Origin: an uncultured Ignavibacteria bacterium
Lineage (GTDB): Bacteria > Bacteroidota > Ignavibacteria > Ignavibacteriales > Melioribacteraceae
Reading direction: 5' to 3'
Assembly (NCBI GenBank): GCA_937930275.1
Contig: CALGLM010000411.1
Coordinates: forward strand, 1-8,191
Length of the DNA: 8,191 nucleotides
The notes beneath the pieces were generated by a model, which searched no databases, was not told the origin of the DNA, and saw nothing but the letters and a program-made list of their open reading frames with translations. Positions within the stretch are counted from its first letter, which is position 1; each line of letters begins with the position of its first letter. The translations under genes and the position numbers were made by a program. Below are positions 1 through 5,845 of the stretch, one piece after another.

Positions 1-587
1 AAAGGTGCATTAAATGCTGCAGCAAGTCCCGCAGCTGCTCCGCATCCTAATAAAACTTTTAATCTATCGCTTGAAAGTTTCAAAATCTGACCAAATGCAG
101 AGCCGATTGAAGCTCCTATCTGAACAATAGGTCCTTCTTTTCCGCCTGCTCCTCCGCTTCCGATACTTATAGCAGTGCCTATTATTTTTTTTATGGCAAT
201 TGTACCTTTAATTACGCCTGCTTTTGTTGCAACCGCATCAATTACATTTGGAATACCTTCCCCTTTTTCCCCTTTTTCAAAAAAATAAGCAAAAAGACCT
301 ACAAATAACCCTCCGATTGCAGGTAAAAATATTAATAATATTATTGAAAAAAGTGAAAAATCGCTTATCAGAGTACTTTTACCGATAATCTTTGCAGGAA
401 AATCGTAAAAAAGATGTTTAATAATTTCAATTGTGTGATGAAATATAATTGCACCGATTCCTGCTAAAACACCTGTTATACCTCCTAATACTAAAAGATA
501 CGATTCTTGTGAAAAAGATATTTGGGAAAATAACTTGTCAAGCTTAAAACGAATATTCGGTAAATTTTTATAGTTGAAATTTAACAA
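1..587 (-). CDS. ClC-family chloride channel / H+:Cl- antiporter, N-terminal part (runs off the window)
   Basis: I translated the first 195 codons; the rest lies beyond position 1. ClC proteins are homodimeric inner-membrane proteins that conduct Cl- or exchange it for protons. The identification rests on family motifs in the right order: hydrophobic segments at about residues 30-50 and 78-102, GEGIP at 109-113 (equivalent to the GSGIP filter loop), GSGGAGGKEGP at 143-153 with the gating glutamate at E151 (the canonical G[K/R]EGP), and GLAAAFNAP at 187-195. The best start is TTG at 587-585: the frame has no ATG nearby, and AAGGA lies 5 nt upstream, overlapping the stop of the preceding dehydrogenase gene (8-nt gap). 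The filter serine (Ser107 in the E. coli protein) is replaced by Glu110. A retained gating glutamate is typical of exchangers and many channels, so transport mode cannot be decided here. Family call is firm; start codon is probable. Confidence 0.93.
   Translation of the reverse strand, partial: MLNFNYKNLPNIRFKLDKLFSQISFSQESYLLVLGGITGVLAGIGAIIFHHTIEIIKHLFYDFPAKIIGKSTLISDFSLFSIILLIFLPAIGGLFVGLFAYFFEKGEKGEGIPNVIDAVATKAGVIKGTIAIKKIIGTAISIGSGGAGGKEGPIVQIGASIGSAFGQILKLSSDRLKVLLGCGAAAGLAAAFNAP
260..277 (-). repeat. 9-bp perfect tandem duplication inside the ClC gene
   Basis: On the plus strand the unit CCCCTTTTT occurs twice back to back. In the ClC frame it gives a short Glu-Lys-Gly repetition (residues 104-109) immediately before the GEGIP filter motif. 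The frame is kept because the unit is a multiple of three. Replication slippage on a purine-rich tract is the simplest origin. Confidence 0.8.
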
Positions 588-592
588 ATTAA

Positions 593-597
593 TCCTT
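593..597 (-). promoter_or_regulatory. Shine-Dalgarno of the ClC gene, overlapping the upstream stop codon
   Basis: The minus strand reads TAAGGATTAATTTG. The TAA stop of the 3-hydroxyacyl-CoA dehydrogenase shares two bases with AAGGA, and the TTG start follows after 5 nt. This supports TTG at 587 as the start and suggests translational coupling of the two genes. Confidence 0.6.
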
Positions 598-1438
598 AAT
601 ATTTATAAAATCCTTCTCCCGTTTTTTTACCCAATTTTTTTGCCGCAACCATCTTTTTTAATAATGGACATGGTCGATATTTAAAGTCGTCAAATCCCTT
701 GAATAACACATTCATTATATCCAAACAGACATCAAGTCCAATGAAATCAGCAAGTTCTAATGGTCCCATTGGATGATTCATTCCGAGCTTCATTACAGTA
801 TCAATATCTTTTGCAGAAGAAACACCTTCGTACAAAGCAAAAATGGCTTCATTAATCATGGGCATTAACACTCTGTTTGAGATAAAACCGGGATAATCAT
901 TAACCAAAACCGGCTCTTTTTTAAGCTTTAGCACTACATCATAAATTTTATTGTATGTTTCTTCTGATGTGGAATACCCTTTAATTATTTCCACAAGTTT
1001 CATAACCGGAACCGGATTCATAAAATGTAAGCCAATAAATTTATCCGGTCTATTATTTGTCTGTAGCTCGGTGATTGATATTGCAGAAGTATTAGATGCG
1101 AATATACAGTTTGTATTAACTAAACTTTCTAACTTATTGAAAAGCTGCAACTTAGCGTCTTTCTTTTCAACTATAGCTTCAATAACTAAATCTGTATCAA
1201 AATCAATAGCGTTTATATCTGATTTAAGTGTAATATTGTTTAATGCCGTCATTTTATCTTCGACAGAAAGTATTTCTTTTTTAACCTGTCTATCAAAATT
1301 TTTAGAGATATTAGATAAGGCATTCTCTAAAATAGAAATATTTAAGTCAATTAATTGAACCTTAAAACGAAATTGCGCAAAGACATGAGCAATTCCGTTT
1401 CCCATAGTTCCGGCGCCAATTACAGCTATTTTTATCAT
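596..1438 (-). CDS. hbd: 3-hydroxyacyl-CoA (3-hydroxybutyryl-CoA) dehydrogenase
   Basis: This 280-residue protein has the usual length of the stand-alone Hbd/PaaH family, with no fused crotonase domain. These cytosolic enzymes interconvert acetoacetyl-CoA and 3-hydroxybutyryl-CoA (or longer 3-hydroxyacyl-CoAs) using NAD(P)H. The Rossmann fold opens with GAGTMG (8-13), and the acidic end of beta 2 is D31. Catalytic-site residues are visible: ASNTS (114-118), GLHFMNP (136-142) with His138, Glu150, and the PGFISNR loop (183-189) with Asn188. The C-terminal helical domain carries MGPLELADFIGLDV (224-237). The ATG lies 7 nt after the thiolase stop with no clear Shine-Dalgarno, so coupling to the thiolase is likely. 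The next gene (ClC) starts 8 nt downstream. Direction (butyrate-type synthesis, polyhydroxybutyrate or fatty-acid oxidation) cannot be told: no crotonase or acyl-CoA dehydrogenase is in view. Whether it prefers NADH or NADPH is also not resolved. Confidence 0.96.
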   Translation of the reverse strand: MIKIAVIGAGTMGNGIAHVFAQFRFKVQLIDLNISILENALSNISKNFDRQVKKEILSVEDKMTALNNITLKSDINAIDFDTDLVIEAIVEKKDAKLQLFNKLESLVNTNCIFASNTSAISITELQTNNRPDKFIGLHFMNPVPVMKLVEIIKGYSTSEETYNKIYDVVLKLKKEPVLVNDYPGFISNRVLMPMINEAIFALYEGVSSAKDIDTVMKLGMNHPMGPLELADFIGLDVCLDIMNVLFKGFDDFKYRPCPLLKKMVAAKKLGKKTGEGFYKY

Positions 1439-1445
1439 ATTTAAG

Positions 1446-2627
1446 CTATTTATTATATTTTTTAATTATTAAAGCAGAAGCTTCTCCGCCGCCAATACAT
1501 AATGAAGCTAAACCCAAATTTAAATTTTTTCTAATCATCTCGTAAATTAATGTAACTAATATTCTTGCACCGCTTGCTCCTATAGGATGACCTAAAGCAA
1601 TTGCTCCGCCATTTAAATTAATCTTCGATTCATCTAAATGTAGAATTTTATTAACCGCCAGCGAAACAACAGCAAATGCTTCGTTTATCTCGTAAATATC
1701 GATATCATCTTTTGTTAAATTTGCTTTTTTTAGAACTTTGGCTATTGCATCGGCAGGTGCGGTAGTAAATTCAACCGGAGCTTTTGATGCAGAAGCTTGA
1801 GCGACAATTTCAACCAAAGGAGTATATCCCAATCTTAAAGCTGTTTCTTCTGACATTACCAATAAAGCAGCAGCACCGTCATTTAATTTTGATGAATTAG
1901 CTGCAGTCACAACACCGTTTTTATCGAATGCCGGACGTAAAGTCGGTATTTTATCAAATTTTACGTTTTTGGGTTCTTCATCTTCGTCAACAGTAAAGTC
2001 CCCTTTTTTAGACTTAATTGTAACGGGAGCTATTTCTTCTTTAAATATTCCGCTTATTGTAGCTTCTATTGCTTTGTTATAAGATTTTACGGCAAATTCA
2101 TCAAGCATTTCACGTGAAAGTTCGTAATCTTTAGCACAAATTTCTGCACAGTTTCCCATATGCATATCGTTATAAACATCCCAAAGTCCGTCTAATATTA
2201 CACTATCATTTAATTTACCGTGACCTAATCTATAACCATTTCTTGCATCAGAAAGCAAATACGGAGCGTTTGACATGCTTTCCATGCCTCCGGCAATAAT
2301 TATGTCGGCATCACCGCATTGAATGGCTTGAGCGGCAAGCATAACAGCTTTAAGCCCGCTACCACACATCTTATTAATAGTTAATGCCTCAGTTTTATTT
2401 GGTAAACCAGCAAATAAAGTTGCCTGTCGTGCCGGTGCTTGTCCTTGTCCGGCAGAAAGAACGTTCCCCATAATAACTTCATCGACTAAACTAAAGTCAA
2501 TTTTTGAATCGCCTAAAACAGCTTTAATTGCTTCTGCTCCTAACTTTGGTGCTGTCAAGCTTGATAAAACACCCTGAAAACTACCAATTGCCGTTCTTTT
2601 TGCAGATACTATAACAACCTTTTTCAT
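1446..2627 (-). CDS. atoB: acetyl-CoA C-acetyltransferase (biosynthetic-type thiolase)
   Basis: At 393 residues it matches the standard thiolase length. Thiolases of this type condense two acetyl-CoA to acetoacetyl-CoA, or run the cleavage in reverse, in the cytosol. All catalytic parts are present: the nucleophile Cys88 in NKMCGSGLKA (85-94), GGMESMSNAPYLL (113-125), NEAFA (315-319), GGAIALGHPIGASGAR (340-355) with His347, and CIGGGEASA (377-385) with the proton-shuttling Cys377. The start is ATG with GAGGA 3 nt upstream; the preceding ricT stops 17 nt away. It lies 7 nt before the 3-hydroxyacyl-CoA dehydrogenase, which uses its product, so the two form a metabolic pair. The symbol is generic: atoB, thlA and phaA cannot be separated by sequence alone, and a degradative 3-ketoacyl-CoA thiolase with broader chain length is possible. 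No missing residues or frame breaks were seen. Confidence 0.96.
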   Translation of the reverse strand: MKKVVIVSAKRTAIGSFQGVLSSLTAPKLGAEAIKAVLGDSKIDFSLVDEVIMGNVLSAGQGQAPARQATLFAGLPNKTEALTINKMCGSGLKAVMLAAQAIQCGDADIIIAGGMESMSNAPYLLSDARNGYRLGHGKLNDSVILDGLWDVYNDMHMGNCAEICAKDYELSREMLDEFAVKSYNKAIEATISGIFKEEIAPVTIKSKKGDFTVDEDEEPKNVKFDKIPTLRPAFDKNGVVTAANSSKLNDGAAALLVMSEETALRLGYTPLVEIVAQASASKAPVEFTTAPADAIAKVLKKANLTKDDIDIYEINEAFAVVSLAVNKILHLDESKINLNGGAIALGHPIGASGARILVTLIYEMIRKNLNLGLASLCIGGGEASALIIKKYNK

Positions 2628-2644
2628 AATTCCTCTATTAAAAT

Positions 2645-3466
2645 TTATTCGCCTTCAAATGATAAACAACATTTTAGTTTGCCGCAAGGTCCGCTAAGTT
2701 TAGACATATTCGCAGATAAATTTTGGTCATTGGCAAGTTGTGTTGTGATTTTTTTAAAATTATATAAAAAGACAGAGCAGCAATATTCTCTTCCACAAGA
2801 ACCTAATCCTCCTACTCGTTTTGCTTCATCTCTAACACCTATTTGCCTTAATTCAATTCGAGTTTTAAATTCGGCAGCTAAGTCTTTTGCAAGCTCTCTG
2901 AAGTCAACTCTTCCGTCTGAAGTATAGAAGAAGAATAATTTTTTTCTATCAAATTGATAATGAATGTCAACTAATTTCATATTCAGTTGATACTTTTCAA
3001 TTCTATCTTTAAAAATCGGTTTTGCTTTTGCTTCATCTTTTCTATTTAGTTCAATTTGTTCCCAATCTTGTTCGGTTAACTTACGTAATACTTTTGGTAG
3101 CTTATCTCCCTCTGTAGTATATTTAAACATTTTAAGTTTTGCTATATTCCCAACTTCAACAACTTTTGTAACTTCTATTGTGTCTTCACATTCAACAAGT
3201 GCAAAGTCTCCTTCTATCAATGTACTTGCAAGTTCTTGTGTTCCTTCACAAAAATGATTACCAAGCAACCCTTGACATTCAACCTCTATAATATTAATGT
3301 CTTTAAGCTTAGTATTAATAATATAATCGACTGCATTTTCGATATTAGGACAATCTTTTTGACAGTCTTCGCATAAATTATTAACAACTACATCCTTGAA
3401 TGTATGATAAGCTTGCAAATCATACAAATCAGGCTTAAACTCTTGTGATTTATTTATATTTTCCAA
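2645..3466 (-). CDS. ricT: RicT / YaaT-like PSP1-domain protein with an N-terminal Cys cluster and a short C-terminus
   Basis: A 273-residue PSP1-family protein. In Bacillus subtilis RicT (YaaT) belongs to the Fe-S-containing RicA-RicF-RicT complex that affects RNase Y-dependent mRNA processing, sporulation and competence; whether that role holds here is unknown. The diagnostic region is GGLGSCGREYCCS (219-231) and GPCGKLKCCLSF (259-270), giving Cys224, 229, 230, 261, 266 and 267, probable cluster ligands. The N-terminus adds CEDCQKDC (32-39, CxxCxxxC) plus Cys64, 73 and 93. The protein ends three residues after the last motif, whereas family members as I recall them usually continue for tens of residues. 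The start is TTG at 3466 with AAGGA 9 nt upstream; no ATG occurs before codon 113. It lies 12 nt after holB, matching the holB-yaaT order of B. subtilis, and 17 nt before the thiolase. Confidence 0.9.
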   Translation of the reverse strand: MENINKSQEFKPDLYDLQAYHTFKDVVVNNLCEDCQKDCPNIENAVDYIINTKLKDINIIEVECQGLLGNHFCEGTQELASTLIEGDFALVECEDTIEVTKVVEVGNIAKLKMFKYTTEGDKLPKVLRKLTEQDWEQIELNRKDEAKAKPIFKDRIEKYQLNMKLVDIHYQFDRKKLFFFYTSDGRVDFRELAKDLAAEFKTRIELRQIGVRDEAKRVGGLGSCGREYCCSVFLYNFKKITTQLANDQNLSANMSKLSGPCGKLKCCLSFEGE

Positions 3467-3475
3467 AACTAAAAT

Positions 3476-3480
3476 TCCTT
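3476..3480 (-). promoter_or_regulatory. Shine-Dalgarno of ricT, overlapping the holB stop codon
   Basis: The minus strand reads TAAGGAATTTTAGTTTTG. The holB TAA overlaps AAGGA, and the TTG start of ricT follows after 9 nt. The site supports the non-ATG start, and the arrangement suits termination-reinitiation between holB and ricT. Confidence 0.55.
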
Positions 3481-4585
3481 AATTGTTTGTAATATTTGAT
3501 AATAACATTACCATGCTTGCCGAAACGATAGTAATATTAACGTTTCTTTCTAAATTATTTGCTAATTGATCCAAATCGGTAAGAGTTTTATTTATGTTAA
3601 CATTCGGATATCTATTATTAAATTTTGATAATGATTCAATAAATGGTTCATAACAATTTTTATTTCCGTATGCTCTAAATATCTCCAAATTATTTAACCA
3701 TGTATATATTAAAATAATAATAATTTTCATCAATTCATAATCAGAATTTTTAATAATTTCCTTAAATTCAATAAATGCAGTATTATACCAACCTGCAAAC
3801 GAATAGCGTAAAATATTTAAAGTTTTATTTAATAAAATAGTAAATTGGTTATCTAAAAGATATATTGCTTTAGTTACAGAGCCTTGACAAAAATATTTAA
3901 CGGAATGAATGTGATCAAACTGATAATTAAAATATCTAATTAAAATATTGGTTAAGTCACTATCGGAAAGTGCACTAAAATTCAATTTCCAACATCGAGA
4001 TTTAATAGTAGAAAGGATTCCGTTTTCGTCTGAAGTCGTTAATATATATATAACCCCTTTGGGAGGTTCTTCTAAGTTCTTAAGTAATGCATTTTGAGCT
4101 TCCTCTCCCATCAAATGTGCATCAGAAATTAGAATAAGTCTATATTTAATATTTTCGTAACTAAGCGTAGTAAAGCTGTTTATATCTCTTATACTACTTA
4201 TTTTAATACTTTCGGCTCCGGATACTGATAATTTATGATATGGATTTTCAGATTTTAGTTTTAACTGGTTTTTTATTTCGGATAGTTGCTGTTCCGTTAA
4301 TCCGCCATAAGGATTATCATCTGACTCGCTTTTACCACGAGGAATAGGAAAAATTAAACGTACGTACGGTTCGTTTAATAGTGTTATTTGATTTTCAATT
4401 TTAGAATTTGCGCTTATGGCTTCTTTATTTAAAAGCTTTAAAAATTGAATAGCCGTATAAAATTTACCAACTCCCTCAGTTCCTATAAATAAAAGTGCCT
4501 GAGGGATTTTGCCTGTTTTACAAATCAGATATAAAGATTCTTTTACCTTTTTTTGTCCGTATATCTCATCTAAAAAAGGAATCAT
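3479..4585 (-). CDS. holB: DNA polymerase III delta prime subunit (clamp loader)
   Basis: A 368-residue AAA+ clamp-loader protein. The delta prime subunit belongs to the complex that opens the sliding clamp and loads it on DNA at the replication fork. The N-terminal module opens with the GQKKVKESL motif (10-18). The Walker A-like loop is GTEGVGKF (35-42), with Phe in place of the Ser/Thr after Lys, consistent with delta prime not hydrolysing ATP. DAHLMGEEAQNALLKNLEEPP (155-175) and the SRC motif (196-198), which supplies the conserved arginine, are clear. The zinc-binding cysteines of E. coli delta prime are absent around residues 50-65. A stretch PIPRGKSESDDNPYGGL (80-96) resembles Bacteroidota-type versions as I recall them. 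The C-terminal half is poorly conserved and helical, as is usual. ATG lies 11 nt after the DUF2795 gene with no clear Shine-Dalgarno, so coupling is likely; ricT follows after 12 nt. Confidence 0.94.
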   Translation of the reverse strand: MIPFLDEIYGQKKVKESLYLICKTGKIPQALLFIGTEGVGKFYTAIQFLKLLNKEAISANSKIENQITLLNEPYVRLIFPIPRGKSESDDNPYGGLTEQQLSEIKNQLKLKSENPYHKLSVSGAESIKISSIRDINSFTTLSYENIKYRLILISDAHLMGEEAQNALLKNLEEPPKGVIYILTTSDENGILSTIKSRCWKLNFSALSDSDLTNILIRYFNYQFDHIHSVKYFCQGSVTKAIYLLDNQFTILLNKTLNILRYSFAGWYNTAFIEFKEIIKNSDYELMKIIIILIYTWLNNLEIFRAYGNKNCYEPFIESLSKFNNRYPNVNINKTLTDLDQLANNLERNVNITIVSASMVMLLSNITNN

Positions 4586-4596
4586 AGATATACCGT

Positions 4597-4827
4597 TTAG
4601 GCATTAAATTCATCGTCATCCGAAAAGAAGAAATCTTCATCTGTAGGATAATCGGGCCAAATATCTTCAATTGATTCGTAAAATTCGTCCGAATCTTCTA
4701 ATTCCTGCAGATTTTCTATCACTTCAATTGGTGAACCAATTCTTTCGGCATAATCTATTAATTCTTCTTTTGTTGCAGGCCATGGTGCATCATCTAAATA
4801 AGAAGCTAATTCTACAGTCCAAATCAT
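4597..4827 (-). CDS. small acidic DUF2795-family protein
   Basis: A 76-residue protein with the DUF2795 signature: YLDDAPWPATKEELIDYAERIG (10-31), where a Pro-Ala-Thr-Lys turn is followed by a helix, then SPIEVIENLQELEDSDEFYES (32-52) and IWPDYPTDEDFFF (55-67). It is extremely acidic: 25 Asp/Glu against one Lys and one Arg. No signal peptide, membrane segment or catalytic motif is visible. The ATG is preceded by GGAGGT with a 3-nt spacer, the strongest ribosome binding site in the window, so it may be made at higher level than its neighbours. It lies 18 nt after the M23 peptidase gene and 11 nt before holB. The function of the family is not known to me. The acidic, helical character would suit a protein-binding role or DNA mimicry, but that is only inference. 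Confidence 0.88.
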   Translation of the reverse strand: MIWTVELASYLDDAPWPATKEELIDYAERIGSPIEVIENLQELEDSDEFYESIEDIWPDYPTDEDFFFSDDDEFNA

Positions 4828-4845
4828 AATACCTCCGCTTTTTAT

Positions 4846-5781
4846 TTATTGTTTTTTCTCTTTTAAATCAAAAACCGTCAAATTATCATAAAAAAAGTTC
4901 ATCGGATTTAAGGCAACACCGTTGTAAAGTACTTCATAATGTAAGTGAGGACCACTTGTTAAAGTACCAGAGTTTCCGGATAGTGCAATATAATCGCCTC
5001 TTTCAACTTTTTGGTTCTCTTTTACTTCACTTTTATGTAAATGGGCGTATAACGTTTTATATCCAAATCCATGATCAACTATAATAGTTAATCCGTATCC
5101 TTCTTTATTTCCAACAAACTCAACTGTTCCTGCTCCCGTTACATAAACTTTTGTTCCTATATCAGTTAAAATGTCTAAACCGGTATGCATTCGCATTATG
5201 TGTAACACCGGGTGCATTCGCATACCAAAATCATTTGCATATTCACCATCGGTTGTCGGCTTTATTGCCGGTATTGAATTATATAATTTTTCGTTTTTTG
5301 TTAAAGTAGTTTCAATTAATTTATATTCATTTTTAGCATATATAACTTTTGATTTTAAGTTATCTACATAACTATTAAGAGTTCCCAACAAATTATTAAT
5401 ATCCGAAGGTCCATTAGCTAAAAAGGCATCAAAAAGTTGTCCTCCGGTTCCTAACTCAATAAATTCATCATTATTTGTCGGTAAATTAGCTTTTAATTTT
5501 AAAGAGATATCATTTTTAACTAATGTATCTAAATTTTCTCCTAACTGCTTGTACTGTGATAGAAGATAATTTAAATTTTTAATTAACTCTTTATTTTCTG
5601 CTCTTAGATTTTCTATCTTATTATCCGGATTTATTACATCATTAATAAGAATATAAACTCCAAAAACGAAAAAGCTAATTATAAATGAGACAAAAAAAAC
5701 CATAAAAATAAACTTTTTATGGAAATTCCTGATCTCAATAAACTTGAGTTTTTGTTTCGAGAAATAAAATAAATTTTTCAT
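4846..5781 (-). CDS. membrane-anchored M23 (LytM-type) metallopeptidase
   Basis: A 311-residue protein with a basic cytoplasmic N-terminus (1-23), one transmembrane segment (about 24-47), a periplasmic region predicted to be coiled coil (about 54-90), a GTGG segment (111-114) as seen in related Bacteroidota peptidases, and a C-terminal M23 domain (about 184-296). The zinc and catalytic residues are complete: His199 and Asp203 in HTGLD, His247 in YAHLH, and His279 and His281 in GPHLHYE. It should therefore be an active endopeptidase cutting peptidoglycan cross-bridges in the periplasm, unlike the degenerate LytM activators EnvC and NlpD. Start ATG 5781 leaves a sensible anchor. No Shine-Dalgarno is visible, and a Bacteroidota-type promoter element ends only 12 nt upstream, so the transcript would be nearly leaderless. 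It heads the run leading into DUF2795 and holB. Confidence 0.94.
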   Translation of the reverse strand: MKNLFYFSKQKLKFIEIRNFHKKFIFMVFFVSFIISFFVFGVYILINDVINPDNKIENLRAENKELIKNLNYLLSQYKQLGENLDTLVKNDISLKLKANLPTNNDEFIELGTGGQLFDAFLANGPSDINNLLGTLNSYVDNLKSKVIYAKNEYKLIETTLTKNEKLYNSIPAIKPTTDGEYANDFGMRMHPVLHIMRMHTGLDILTDIGTKVYVTGAGTVEFVGNKEGYGLTIIVDHGFGYKTLYAHLHKSEVKENQKVERGDYIALSGNSGTLTSGPHLHYEVLYNGVALNPMNFFYDNLTVFDLKEKKQ

Positions 5782-5793
5782 ATAAAATCGGTT

Positions 5794-5824
5794 GCAAATT
5801 ACTAAAATTTATTATTTTATGCAA
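5794..5824 (-). promoter_or_regulatory. Bacteroidota-type promoter (TTG-N20-TAATTTGC) before the M23 gene
   Basis: On the minus strand a TTG (5824-5822) is followed after 20 nt by TAATTTGC (5801-5794). This fits the Bacteroidota housekeeping pattern, a -33 TTG and -7 TAnnTTTG separated by about 19-21 nt. It sits in the only gap above 20 nt between genes and precedes the M23 start by 12 nt, so it would drive the M23-DUF2795-holB-ricT-thiolase-hbd-ClC run. AT-richness makes chance matches possible, but position and spacing are both right. Confidence 0.6.
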
Positions 5825-5845
5825 GTTAAAACAGAAATGAAAATC

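Noticed and set aside
951..1358. Plus-strand open frame of 135 codons
   Set aside because: It lies fully opposite the well-supported 3-hydroxyacyl-CoA dehydrogenase, has no family motif and has no ribosome binding site; it is an antisense shadow.
2679..2927. Plus-strand open frame of 82 codons
   Set aside because: It is opposite the conserved cysteine motifs of RicT and shows no recognisable domain.
5171..5371. Plus-strand open frame of 66 codons
   Set aside because: It is opposite the M23 catalytic region and has no independent support.
5782..5845. Rho-independent terminator after hprK
   Set aside because: I could not find a GC-containing hairpin followed by a T-run on the minus strand; the gap is nearly pure AT.
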